From NCBI RefSeq assembly GCF_012769535.1, contig NZ_CP046565.1, forward strand, positions 2,742,501 to 2,806,500: 64,000 nt of DNA. The letters run 5' to 3'. Origin of the DNA: Methylococcus geothermalis. Its GTDB lineage: Bacteria; Pseudomonadota; Gammaproteobacteria; Methylococcales; Methylococcaceae. Positions 37,111 to 46,351 of the stretch are shown here, one piece after another (position 1 is the stretch's first letter; each line of letters starts with the position of its first letter). Position numbers and translations under genes: made by a program. The notes beneath the pieces were generated by a model. It was not told where the DNA came from, searched no databases, and saw only the letters and a list, made by a program, of their open reading frames with translations.

Positions 37111-37557
37111 ATGTCTGATCCCTCCACCGGCCTCAATCCAGGACATCTGCACCCGCCGCACGTTCCGCCGCCAAGCGGCCCCATGAAGCATGGGGTAGCG
37201 CTTGGCCTGGAAGCCTTATGCGAACGCCTCGACCTCCTCGCCCATATCGGTCTGCCTTGCATGGTTTATTTGAACGGCCGGGGTGTGGGGCAGTTGTTCA
37301 TGGGCCCCTTGCGCCGATGCGTGCGGGAAAACGGACGCATCGTGATCGAAAGCGATCAGTTCAGCCTCGGGCTGGAAGAACGAATGATGGGACGAATTTA
37401 CCTGGCGGACCAGGACGACGACGGCCAATCCGGAGCCGCGGTCGAGCTCTATCACCGCGAAGGAGGTCTGATCACGCGCATCTGCGGACTCCCGGACCCC
37501 GTGGTTGGCGCGGTCTGGCAGGACCTCATGGACGCTTTCTCGCACTCCACCTTGTGA
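37111..37557 (+). CDS. Uncharacterised soluble protein (148 residues)
   Basis: The ATG at 37111 is preceded by GGAG six bases upstream. The N-terminus is Pro/His-rich (HLHPPHVPPPSGP) and the rest is a compact alpha/beta domain (VALGLEALCERLDLLAHIGLPCMVYLNGRG, MMGRIYLADQ, AAVELYHREGGLITRICGLPDP). The ending resembles heme- or metal-handling ChuX/HutX-like domains in general pattern only; I would not assign that function. The 257 bases before it carry nothing I recognise. The peroxiredoxin gene lies 153 bases downstream. Confidence 0.6.
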   Translation: MSDPSTGLNPGHLHPPHVPPPSGPMKHGVALGLEALCERLDLLAHIGLPCMVYLNGRGVGQLFMGPLRRCVRENGRIVIESDQFSLGLEERMMGRIYLADQDDDGQSGAAVELYHREGGLITRICGLPDPVVGAVWQDLMDAFSHSTL

Positions 37558-37710
37558 ATGCCGGCGTTAGCCTATCTCTGAGTATTTTTGTGTACAATTC
37601 GGTTGCCGATTTCAGGCTCTCTCTCAAGATTTGCACGGTAGCCGGGACTGCGTAAGGCTTCGCCCGGCACCGCGAGTCAACACCGTCCATCATTCAAAGG
37701 AGATTTGTAA

Positions 37711-38316
37711 ATGAGCGTTCTCGTAGGCAAACCGGCCCCGGACTTCAAGGCGGCGGCGGTCCTCGGCTGCGGCACCATCGTCGACAGCTACTGGTTCTCG
37801 AAGGAAACCAAGGGCAAGTATGCCGCCATCGTGTTCTACCCGCTGGATTTCACCTTCGTCTGTCCTTCGGAGCTGATCGCGCTGGATCACCGCGTCGATG
37901 AACTGAAGAAACGCGGCGTGGAAGTGATCGGCGTGTCCGTGGACTCCCAGTTCACCCACAATGCATGGCGCAACACCCCGGTCGACAAGGGCGGCATCGG
38001 CCCGGTCAGGTACACCCTGGTCGCCGACGTCAGCCATGCGATTGCCAAGGCTTACGACGTCGAAGTCGAAGGCGCGGCCGTGGCCTATCGCGGCACCTTC
38101 CTGATCGACAAGTCCGGCATCGTACGCCACCAGGTCGTCAACGACCTGCCGCTGGGCCGCAACATGGACGAACTGATTCGCATGGTGGACGCCCTGCAGT
38201 TCCACGAGGAGCATGGCGAAGTCTGCCCGGCAGGCTGGAACAAGGGCCAGAGCGGCATGAAGGCCAACCCGGAAGGGGTTGCCGCCTACCTGAGCCAGAA
38301 CGCCGACAAGCTTTAA
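37711..38316 (+). CDS. Typical 2-Cys peroxiredoxin
   Basis: An AhpC/Prx1-type thiol peroxidase that reduces hydrogen peroxide and organic peroxides. The 201-residue protein has the peroxidatic Cys51 in FTFVCPSE and the resolving Cys172 in GEVCPAGW. The C-terminal extension is characteristic of the typical 2-Cys class, and Arg127 sits in AVAYRGTF. A strong AAGGAG ribosome binding site precedes the ATG. No reductase gene (AhpF) is adjacent, so a thioredoxin system probably regenerates it. It is followed by a strong terminator. Confidence 0.95.
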   Translation: MSVLVGKPAPDFKAAAVLGCGTIVDSYWFSKETKGKYAAIVFYPLDFTFVCPSELIALDHRVDELKKRGVEVIGVSVDSQFTHNAWRNTPVDKGGIGPVRYTLVADVSHAIAKAYDVEVEGAAVAYRGTFLIDKSGIVRHQVVNDLPLGRNMDELIRMVDALQFHEEHGEVCPAGWNKGQSGMKANPEGVAAYLSQNADKL

Positions 38317-38340
38317 ACCAGCCGAGGCAAGGTTCAAACA

Positions 38341-38378
38341 AAAGCACGGGCGGAGCCGGTCTCCGCCCGTGCTTTTTC
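38341..38378 (+). terminator. Intrinsic terminator after the peroxiredoxin gene, probably bidirectional
   Basis: A 14-base perfect stem (AAGCACGGGCGGAG/CTCCGCCCGTGCTT) with a five-base loop is flanked by A residues on the left and TTTTTC on the right. It lies between convergent genes and can serve both strands. Confidence 0.9.
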
Positions 38379-38383
38379 TTGGC

Positions 38384-38668
38384 TCAGCTGTTGGTCGGAG
38401 CCCGCAGCAAGAAATAATGGCGAACGGCGACGGCGACCAAGGCGCCGACCACCACGGATGAATGCCCGATCACGCCGGCCATCATGACGGCCGATCTGGC
38501 ATGGAACTCGGCCATCAGGGGTTTGGCCACGACCAGGCTCCAGATGAAATGAGGTACGTAATAGGCCAGCAGGCCGGCAAATGCCCATTGCACCGCGGGC
38601 AACCCGCGACCTTCCGCCGAACGGTAGAACCAGATCGCAATCAGAATTGCGACTATGCCGCCGATCAT
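38384..38668 (-). CDS. Small three-helix membrane protein of unknown function
   Basis: A 94-residue protein with three hydrophobic segments (IGGIVAILIAIWFY at 2-15, WAFAGLLAYYVPHFIWSLVVA at 28-48, VMMAGVIGHSSVVVGALVAVAV at 61-82) and a short C-terminus. No motif or family is recognised. It stands alone, converging on the peroxiredoxin terminator, with cysK further upstream on the same strand about 100 bases away. Confidence 0.65.
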   Translation of the reverse strand: MIGGIVAILIAIWFYRSAEGRGLPAVQWAFAGLLAYYVPHFIWSLVVAKPLMAEFHARSAVMMAGVIGHSSVVVGALVAVAVRHYFLLRAPTNS

Positions 38669-38770
38669 AACTTCTCCTCCATCGTTTTCTTATTTCGACA
38701 CGGGCCTTCGCCCCACCGGACCGATAAGATACAGGACTCGCAGCCTCGGTTCACGCCGCGATCCAAGCTT

Positions 38771-39703
<933 letters not shown>

Positions 39704-39878
39704 GGATCTGGCACTCAAAATAGTCCGGGATGCTGAGGTCTTGAGCGGGCTACGTACCGCCCGTCGCGGAATTCTATATCCCCAGAGGCCAAGTGGGTTA
39801 TTTCTTTTGCGAAGCGCTGCATTGCCTGCCAACCATCAGCGGCGCAAGGCGCCATCCGTTAAACTTGAGGCCCTTTGA

Positions 39879-41060
39879 ATGACTCCGGGAGGACACCGGG
39901 TGGCTTCGGACTTCGACCTCGAAATCCCGCGCGCGGGCACCGCATCCGTCAAATACGAGGGGCGCGGCGCCTATTTCGGCAGCGACGACGTGATCCCGCT
40001 GTGGATCGCAGACATGGACTTCGCCGCGCCACCGGCGATCACGCGGGCCTTGATGGAACGCGCGGCCCATCCGATTTACGGCTACACACTCTGCCCGGAC
40101 AGCCTGTACGAGGCGCTGATCGCCTGGATGAAGAAACGCCACGGCTGGGAAATCCGGCGGGAATGGATACTCCTTTCCCCCGGCGTGGTGCCCTCGCTCC
40201 ATGCCGCGGTGATGGCCTTCACCCAACCCGGCGACCCCGTGGTGATCCAGCCGCCCGTGTACCATCCGTTCTTTACGGCGGTCACCGTTCCCGGCCGCCG
40301 GCTGGCGTTGAATCCATTGCGCCTGGAACAGAACCGTTACCGGATGGACTACGAGGGGCTGGAGCGCTGGGCCGCCGAGGGCGCCCGGCTCATGATCCTG
40401 TGCTCGCCGCACAATCCGGTCGGGCGGGTGTGGACACGGGACGAGCTGGGGGAAGTGCTGCGCATCGCCGAGCGCTACGGGATGATCGTGCTGTCCGACG
40501 AGATCCACCACGACCTGGTCTATCCAGGCTTCCGCCACACGCCGCTGGCCGCGCTGGCGGACAATCCTCCCCATGTCCTGACCGCGGTCGCTCCCTCCAA
40601 GACCTTCAATGTGCCGGGGCTGGGGCTGTCCGCCCTCATCGTACCGGATGCCGGCCGGCGCAAGGCCCTGCGCGAGGTCTTCGACCTCTTCCACATCGGC
40701 GCCGCGACGCCTTTCGGCATCACCGCGTTCGAAGCCGCCTACCGCGAGGGCGAAGACTGGCTGGACCGTTTGCTGCCCTATCTCGCCGAGACCCGCGACT
40801 TCGTGGCCGACTTCCTCGACCGCCACGCTCCGGCCATCCAGCCCCTTCCGGCCGAAGGCACTTACCTGCTCTGGCTGGATTGCCGCGAACTGGGAATGAG
40901 CGATGCGGAGCTGAAGCAGTTCTTCGTGCACAAGGCCCGCGTCGGCATGAACCCCGGCATCAGCTTCGGCGAGGCCGGCAGCGGGTTCATGCGCCTCAAC
41001 ATCGGCGCGCCGCGGCTGGTCGTCAAGGAAGCCTTGGAGCGTATCGCCGACGCGCTCTGA
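39879..41060 (+). CDS. PatB/MalY-type C-S lyase (cystathionine beta-lyase-like aminotransferase fold)
   Basis: A 393-residue fold-type I PLP enzyme. Visible are the N-terminal VIPLWIADMDFAAPPAI segment, HPIYGYT, the CSPHNPVGRVW motif with the PLP-contacting asparagine, LSDEIHHDLVYPG and the PLP lysine 241 in APSKTFNVPGL. An arginine for the substrate carboxylate is in FMRLNIG. PatB-family members cleave cystathionine or other cysteine thioethers to pyruvate, ammonia and a thiol. Divergent from cysK. The alternative role, a plain aminotransferase, is less likely given the IADMDF hallmark. Confidence 0.9.
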   Translation: MTPGGHRVASDFDLEIPRAGTASVKYEGRGAYFGSDDVIPLWIADMDFAAPPAITRALMERAAHPIYGYTLCPDSLYEALIAWMKKRHGWEIRREWILLSPGVVPSLHAAVMAFTQPGDPVVIQPPVYHPFFTAVTVPGRRLALNPLRLEQNRYRMDYEGLERWAAEGARLMILCSPHNPVGRVWTRDELGEVLRIAERYGMIVLSDEIHHDLVYPGFRHTPLAALADNPPHVLTAVAPSKTFNVPGLGLSALIVPDAGRRKALREVFDLFHIGAATPFGITAFEAAYREGEDWLDRLLPYLAETRDFVADFLDRHAPAIQPLPAEGTYLLWLDCRELGMSDAELKQFFVHKARVGMNPGISFGEAGSGFMRLNIGAPRLVVKEALERIADAL

Positions 41061-41069
41061 AATCGACGG

Positions 41070-41531
41070 TCAGACGCCGATCCCTTCGATCCGGGCCGAT
41101 GGCTGCCCAGAGACGATGTCGATGATCGCCACGCTGACCGGCAGCTTGAAACGCCGCGGACCGGCGCTGCCGGGATTCAGATAGAGCACTCCGCCGCTTT
41201 CGCGGATTTTGGCGCGATGGGAATGGCCGGAGACCACGACGCCGAAACCCTCGGCCACCGGATCGATCGCCAGCATCCGCAGGTCGTGCAGGACATAGCA
41301 GGCAAGGCCGGCGCATTCGGCGACCGCGGTCTCGGGGAGATTCTCGGCCCAGGCGCCACGGTCGTTGTTGCCGCGCACGGCCACCACCGGCGCCAATTCG
41401 CGCAGGCGGTCGAGAATCCCGGGATGGCCGATATCGCCGGCATGGACGATGAGGTCGCTTCCTTCCAGCAGTGCGACGGCTTCGGGCCGCAGCAGACCGT
41501 GAGTGTCGGCGATGAATCCGATGCGCTTCAC
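41070..41531 (-). CDS. YfcE/MJ0936-type metallophosphoesterase
   Basis: A 153-residue calcineurin-like phosphoesterase with the metal-binding motifs FIADTHG (DxH), HAGDIG (GDxxH-type), RGNND (GNHD-type) and SGHSH. Members hydrolyse phosphodiesters or small phosphates. The physiological substrate is unknown. GTG start at 41531. It is downstream of zwf on the same strand by 18 bases and may be co-transcribed with gndA-zwf. Confidence 0.9.
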   Translation of the reverse strand: MKRIGFIADTHGLLRPEAVALLEGSDLIVHAGDIGHPGILDRLRELAPVVAVRGNNDRGAWAENLPETAVAECAGLACYVLHDLRMLAIDPVAEGFGVVVSGHSHRAKIRESGGVLYLNPGSAGPRRFKLPVSVAIIDIVSGQPSARIEGIGV

Positions 41532-41549
41532 TGCCGCGACGGGTCCGGG

Positions 41550-43064
41550 TCAGAGCGGATTCGCCCAGTGCCGGCCGTCCTCTTCCAGCAGCTCATCGGC
41601 TTCTTTCGGCCCCCAGCTTCCGGCGGCATAGTTGGGAAACGCGCGCGGCGGCAGCGCCTTCCAGACATCGAGTATCGGCTGGATGACGCTCCAGCCGGCC
41701 TCGACCATGTCGGCGCGCTGGAACAGCGTGGCATCGCCCGTCATGCAGTCGTGCAGCAGCCGTTCGTAGCCGGTGCTGGAGCTGGTGCCGAAATAGTCCT
41801 CGTAGTCGAAATCCATCTTGACCGCGCCCAGCTTCATGACCGGGCCGGGCACCTTGGCACCGAACTGGAGCGAGATGCCTTCGTTCGGCTGCAGATGGAT
41901 CACCAGCCGGTTGGTCTGCAACTGCTCGATCTGGGTGTTCCGGAACAGCACCAAGGGGGCGCGCCGGAACTGGATCGCGATCTCCGTCACCCGCTTGGGC
42001 ATGCGCTTGCCGGTGCGCAGATAGAATGGCACCCCCGCCCAGCGCCAATTGTCCAGGTTCAGCTTCAGGGCCACGAAGGTCTCGGTATGCGAATCCGGCG
42101 CCACATTGGGCTCGGCGCGGTAGGCCGGCACCGGCTCACCGTCCACCGAACCCTCGCGATACTGGCCGCGGGCCATCCTGCTGAGCACTTCCTCCGGCGT
42201 CGGCGCCTGGATGGCGCGCAGCACCTTGGTCTGCTCATCCCGCACCGCATCGGCCTCGAACGAGATCGGCGGCTCCATGGCCGTCAGCGACAGCAGCTGG
42301 AACAGGTGGTTGGGCACCATGTCGCGCATGCAGCCGGCATTCTCGTAATAGCCGCCGCGCCGTTCGACGCCGACGGTTTCGGCGGCGGTGATCTGCACGT
42401 GGTCGATGTAGCGGCGGTTCCAGATCGGCTCGAAAATGCTGTTGGCGAAGCGGAACACCATGATGTTCTGCACGGTTTCCTTGCCGAGATAATGGTCGAT
42501 ACGGTAGATCTGGCGCTCATGCAGCACCTGCCGGATGTCGGCGTTCAGCGCTCTGGCCGAATCCAGGTCACGCCCGAACGGCTTTTCGATGATGACCCGC
42601 CGCCAGTGGCCGGCCGGCTCCTGCGCCATGCCTGCCCGGCCGAGCTGCTGCACGATTTCGCCGAAGAAGGCCGGCGCGGTCGCCAAGTAATAGAAATGGT
42701 TGTCCTCGATGCCGAGTTCGCCCCGGACCCGCTCGCACAGGTCCTTCAGGCGGCGGTAGTAATCGGCGTCGCGGAAATCGCCCTGAGCGAAAAAAATGCG
42801 CTCCTCCAGTCCGGTCCACAACGCATCGTCCAGCTCGATGGCGGCGAACTCGTGGATCGCGTCGGAAAGGTGCCGGCGGAAACCCTCCGTGTCCATGTCG
42901 TCGAAGGCCGCGCCGATCACCGCGAACTTCTTCGCGAGCAGCCCCGCCTTGGCGAGGTTATACAAGGCCGGGACGAGCTTGCGCTTGGTCAGGTCGCCGG
43001 TGGCCCCGAAGATGACCATGACGCAGGAATCGCCGGTATGCACCGGCGTCATGTCGGCGCTCAT
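41550..43064 (-). CDS. zwf: Glucose-6-phosphate 1-dehydrogenase
   Basis: Zwf oxidises glucose-6-phosphate to 6-phosphogluconolactone and makes NADPH. The 504-residue protein has the nucleotide-binding [13 protein letters not shown], the active-site RIDHYLGKE, and [11 protein letters not shown] and MVQNHLFQL-type segments. The start codon ATG at 43064 overlaps the gndA stop by four bases. In ribulose-monophosphate methanotrophs the pair zwf-gnd completes the oxidative cycle in which formaldehyde-derived hexose phosphate is burned to CO2. That pathway role is inferred. Confidence 0.97.
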   Translation of the reverse strand: MSADMTPVHTGDSCVMVIFGATGDLTKRKLVPALYNLAKAGLLAKKFAVIGAAFDDMDTEGFRRHLSDAIHEFAAIELDDALWTGLEERIFFAQGDFRDADYYRRLKDLCERVRGELGIEDNHFYYLATAPAFFGEIVQQLGRAGMAQEPAGHWRRVIIEKPFGRDLDSARALNADIRQVLHERQIYRIDHYLGKETVQNIMVFRFANSIFEPIWNRRYIDHVQITAAETVGVERRGGYYENAGCMRDMVPNHLFQLLSLTAMEPPISFEADAVRDEQTKVLRAIQAPTPEEVLSRMARGQYREGSVDGEPVPAYRAEPNVAPDSHTETFVALKLNLDNWRWAGVPFYLRTGKRMPKRVTEIAIQFRRAPLVLFRNTQIEQLQTNRLVIHLQPNEGISLQFGAKVPGPVMKLGAVKMDFDYEDYFGTSSSTGYERLLHDCMTGDATLFQRADMVEAGWSVIQPILDVWKALPPRAFPNYAAGSWGPKEADELLEEDGRHWANPL

Positions 43065-44071
43065 CGCTTTTCCTCATGGCCGCCGAATGCGAAGCGCATC
43101 GCGGACAGGATCTTGCGGGCGAACTCGTCCTCGCCCTGGGAAGAAAAGCGCTGGTACAGCGCCGCGCTGAGCACCGGCGCAGGGGTACCCTGGTCGATGG
43201 CTGTCGCGACCGTCCAGCGGCCCTCGCCGGAATCGGACACGCGGCCGCTGAAGCGCGCCAGGTCGGGATCGCGGCCCAGGACCTCGGCGGTGAGGTCGAG
43301 CAGCCACGAGGACACCACGCTGCCGCGCCGCCACAATTCGGCGATGTCGGCGATCGGCAGGTCATAGCGGTAATGCTCGGGGTGACGGAGCGGCGCGGTT
43401 TCGGCATCCGAGGCTTTGCCGGCCTTGCCGATGTTGGCGCGGCTGAGAATGTTGAACCCTTCGGAGTAGGCCGCCATCAGGCCATACTCGATGCCGTTGT
43501 GAACCATCTTGACGAAATGCCCGGCGCCGGCAGGCCCGCAATGGAGATAGCCCTGTTCGGCGGTGCTGCGGCCGTCCTTGCGGCTGGCGGTCCCGGCGAT
43601 TTCACCCTTGCCCGGCGCCAAGGCCTGGAAGATGGGACCCAGATGCGCCACGGACGCCGGTTCGCCGCCTATCATCAGGCAATAGCCTCGCTCCAACCCC
43701 CAGACGCCGCCGCTGGTCCCCACGTCCACGTAGTGCAGCCCGCGCTCGGCCAGACGTTCCGCACGCCGGATGTCATCGACGTAATGGGAATTGCCGCCGT
43801 CGATCAGGATGTCCCCGGCTTCCAGCACGCCGGCGAGCTGCTCCGCCATGCGATCCACCACGACGGCCGGCAGCATCAGCCAAACCGGCCGCGGCGGGGT
43901 CAACGCCGCCACGAATTCTTCAAGCGAGGATGCGCCGGTCGCGCCTTCCGCCGCCAAGGCCTCGACCGCCGCCTGGTCGAGATCGAACACCACGCACTCA
44001 TGGCCGGCGCGCAGCAGCCGCCGGACCATGTTCGCCCCCATTCGGCCCAAACCGATCATTCCCAATCGCAT
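43061..44071 (-). CDS. gnd: 6-phosphogluconate dehydrogenase, short (GndA/YqeC-type) form
   Basis: The enzyme oxidatively decarboxylates 6-phosphogluconate to ribulose-5-phosphate, the formaldehyde acceptor of the ribulose monophosphate cycle. At 336 residues it belongs to the short class rather than the 470-residue E. coli class. It has the N-terminal dinucleotide-binding [16 protein letters not shown], the substrate signature [31 protein letters not shown] with the catalytic lysine, and a compact C-terminal domain. Short forms are often NAD-dependent. It is first in the gnd-zwf-phosphoesterase run. Confidence 0.95.
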   Translation of the reverse strand: MRLGMIGLGRMGANMVRRLLRAGHECVVFDLDQAAVEALAAEGATGASSLEEFVAALTPPRPVWLMLPAVVVDRMAEQLAGVLEAGDILIDGGNSHYVDDIRRAERLAERGLHYVDVGTSGGVWGLERGYCLMIGGEPASVAHLGPIFQALAPGKGEIAGTASRKDGRSTAEQGYLHCGPAGAGHFVKMVHNGIEYGLMAAYSEGFNILSRANIGKAGKASDAETAPLRHPEHYRYDLPIADIAELWRRGSVVSSWLLDLTAEVLGRDPDLARFSGRVSDSGEGRWTVATAIDQGTPAPVLSAALYQRFSSQGEDEFARKILSAMRFAFGGHEEKR

Positions 44072-44185
44072 CTCAAACCTCCCGTTGAATGTCCGCGGTC
44101 AGCCTGCCTGCATCTGCACGCGCTCGACGACCAAAGCCTATCGCCGGAATATGAAACTTTGGGTCCCTTCGACCGCGTAGGCGAG

Positions 44186-45691
44186 CTAGGGCGATTCTTG
44201 CGACGGCTCCGGGCCTGGCTCGACCTCGTCCAGGATCGCTGGAACCGGTTCGGCCACAGACGCGATTTCCAGCGGTGAAACCGTCTCGACCGGCCCCACT
44301 GTTTCCGACCTGCCCGACGGATTCGTGTACAAATCGTTCAGCGACTGGATCGATTCCTTGCAGCGCTGACGGATCGCGGACAACTGAATCTCGCAGCGCC
44401 GGCTCCAGCCCATCAGGCCCGGCTTGCGGAAAAACGGCCAAGGCACGGCATTCGCCCGGAAACCGCGAACCATGTCCCAGCGGATGTTGAGCGCCTTCTG
44501 GCGTTTTTTGAGGGTCCGCACGCCGAACGCCGCAAAAATCTTGCTCAGCACGACATGGACCCGCGACCATAGCAATATCAGCCCCGCCAGCACGCCCGAT
44601 CCCGCCATCACCAAGAGGTTCGGCTCCAGCGGCACGAATTCCACCATGCCGTAGCCGGCGGCCCCCAGCACCGGCAGGAAGGTCGCGCAGTCGGTCCGGA
44701 TCAGGCGCTTGCGGTAGGTCTTGAAGACCTTCTCGATTTCCGGCAATGCCACGTCCTGGAACTCCTCGACCAGACGTTCCAGGGTACCGAGGATGCGGTA
44801 AGAACGCTCAATTTCGAGCTGCTGGATGCGTGCGTTGATCTCCGCCCAGTCGCGGTCGCGGCGCTGGAGATAGCGCTGGCGCAGGGTCTCGTCGGCAATG
44901 GGCACGGAGACGTCGGGCGAGAAGATCGTGTAGAACCGGCCGGTGACCAGTCCCGATTCCGCCAGAGCCCGGTGCCAGGCCGCCACCACCTCCTCCGGAT
45001 TGTCCTCCCGCGCCGTCGTGTCCATCTGGTTGAGGATGAACAGGAACTTGTTGGAGTCGTGGCGCTTGATGGTTTCGGTCACCAGATAGCGCAAGGTGTC
45101 CTTCATCGCACCGGGTTCGGGATGGCGGGCGTCGAAAAACACCAGCACGAGGTCCGAGATGTCGATGATGTGCTTGGTGATCGCCAGGATGGTGTCGCGC
45201 TGCGGATCGGCGTCGAATCCGGGCGAGTCGATAATGATCTTGCCCTTGAGGAAGGGGCTGCCGCAGGTCTTAAGCTGCAGGTAGGCGTTGATGCGGTCGC
45301 CCTCGCCCTGCAGCACCTGGTCGATTTCCTTGCTGATCTGGAAGAAAGGGAAGCGGGGATCGGCATCCAGGGCGATGCCCGGCAGTGTCCGGGATTCCGT
45401 ATCGTCGGAATAGCTCAGGACCGTGAACTTGTCGTCCACGGCCTGATTGCCGGTGCGCTGGATCTTGGTTTGCAGCAAGTGGTTTATGAAGGTTGACTTG
45501 CCGGCGGAAAACGTACCCAACACCGAAATCACCGGCCACCAGGATATCTGGCCGGCGCTGGCGTATTCCGGGTCGATCAGGCCCAGTTCGCGGGCGATGC
45601 TGTCCAATTCCTCGAAACTCCGCGCCGCGCCCAGCAGCACCGGATTTTCCTGGGTGAGATGCCTTTCGAGATTTTCGGAGTAGTTGGTCAT
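44186..45691 (-). CDS. Bacterial dynamin-like GTPase
   Basis: The 501-residue protein has a dynamin-type GTPase domain: P-loop GTFSAGKST at 59-67, a switch/G3 DSPGFD and G4 NQMD. A helical region follows. A pair of adjacent hydrophobic segments (about 318-350, CATFLPVLGAAGYGMVEFV and LLVMAGSGVLAGLILLW) may insert into the inner membrane. The C-terminal tail is acidic and Pro/Glu-rich. Bacterial dynamin-like proteins remodel or repair membranes, often as paired genes. This one is single, so it may act as a homo-oligomer. A role linked to intracytoplasmic membranes is speculation. Confidence 0.82.
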   Translation of the reverse strand: MTNYSENLERHLTQENPVLLGAARSFEELDSIARELGLIDPEYASAGQISWWPVISVLGTFSAGKSTFINHLLQTKIQRTGNQAVDDKFTVLSYSDDTESRTLPGIALDADPRFPFFQISKEIDQVLQGEGDRINAYLQLKTCGSPFLKGKIIIDSPGFDADPQRDTILAITKHIIDISDLVLVFFDARHPEPGAMKDTLRYLVTETIKRHDSNKFLFILNQMDTTAREDNPEEVVAAWHRALAESGLVTGRFYTIFSPDVSVPIADETLRQRYLQRRDRDWAEINARIQQLEIERSYRILGTLERLVEEFQDVALPEIEKVFKTYRKRLIRTDCATFLPVLGAAGYGMVEFVPLEPNLLVMAGSGVLAGLILLWSRVHVVLSKIFAAFGVRTLKKRQKALNIRWDMVRGFRANAVPWPFFRKPGLMGWSRRCEIQLSAIRQRCKESIQSLNDLYTNPSGRSETVGPVETVSPLEIASVAEPVPAILDEVEPGPEPSQESP

Positions 45692-45870
45692 GGCTTCCTG
45701 TTTGCGGAACCGGCTTGCACGGTGCCGATAGTTCGAGACCGCGACACTTTACGTGTTCCGGGCCCGCAAGTCGACGCCAAGCCTTGTCCAATGACACATG
45801 AGCCTGAACGAGGGTGCGTATTTCCAGCGTGAGATGAGCCTGAAGGGGCGTAGGTTGGGATCAGGCAGAC

Positions 45871-46085
45871 ATGATCGTGACCTTACCGACCCCAAACCTT
45901 CGAACCCTCGCCCAGGTGCGGGCCTTCGTGGCCGGTGCCGAGGCGGTTTCCTTTTGACCGATCGGGAAAGCGCCTACGCCTGGATGGCCGATGTGCTCGC
46001 CCGCTTTCGCTATCCGCATGCTGCCGCCCCGACAAAGGCGTGCTACGCCTACCTGGCCAAGGTGTCGGGACTGTCGCGGCGATAG
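45871..46085 (+). pseudogene. Decayed transposase (integrase-core insertion sequence), N-terminal fragment
   Basis: The frame from the ATG at 45871 (MIVTLPTPNLRTLAQVRAFVAGAEAVSF) meets a TGA after 28 codons. The homology pattern resumes in another frame (DRESAYAWMADVLARF, AYLAKVSGLSRR) and ends at a stop at 46083-46085. The order 'TLxQVRAFxxG... DRxSAYxx... YLxKVxGLSR' is the N-terminus of a common family of rve-type transposases. The helix-turn-helix and DDE catalytic parts are gone. It is thus a frameshifted and truncated relic. Confidence 0.75.
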
Positions 46086-46215
46086 CCCAAGCCGCCCCGC
46101 CGCCTGGGCAACTTTCATCCGCTTGGCGCCACCTCTCGCACCACTTCCAGGCGATCCAATTCCTTCCCGCTCGTCGTCACCATCCTCTCGGTCATCTCGC
46201 CCCCTCCAAAACCCA

Positions 46216-46261
46216 AAAGGGGACATCTCTATCTTGCCGAAAGGGGACATTACAACTTTGC
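46216..46261 (+). repeat. Two direct repeat units at the end of the decayed insertion sequence
   Basis: Two 22-base units, 46216-46237 and 46240-46261, share the pattern AAAGGGGACAT followed by an 11-base tail ending TTGC. Repeated GGACAT...TTGC units are typical of the terminal region of rve-type insertion sequences, where the transposase binds. This probably marks the right end of the relic whose coding part is at 45871-46085. The stretch 45692-45870 to the left holds no gene that I can support. Confidence 0.6.
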
Positions 46262-46351
46262 TCTTACACTGGATTGGAAAATACTGTCAACGATCCCTCA
46301 CCCGGATAAAATGAGCGCCTCGGCTCGGGGCCGAAGACAGGGAGAACCAGC

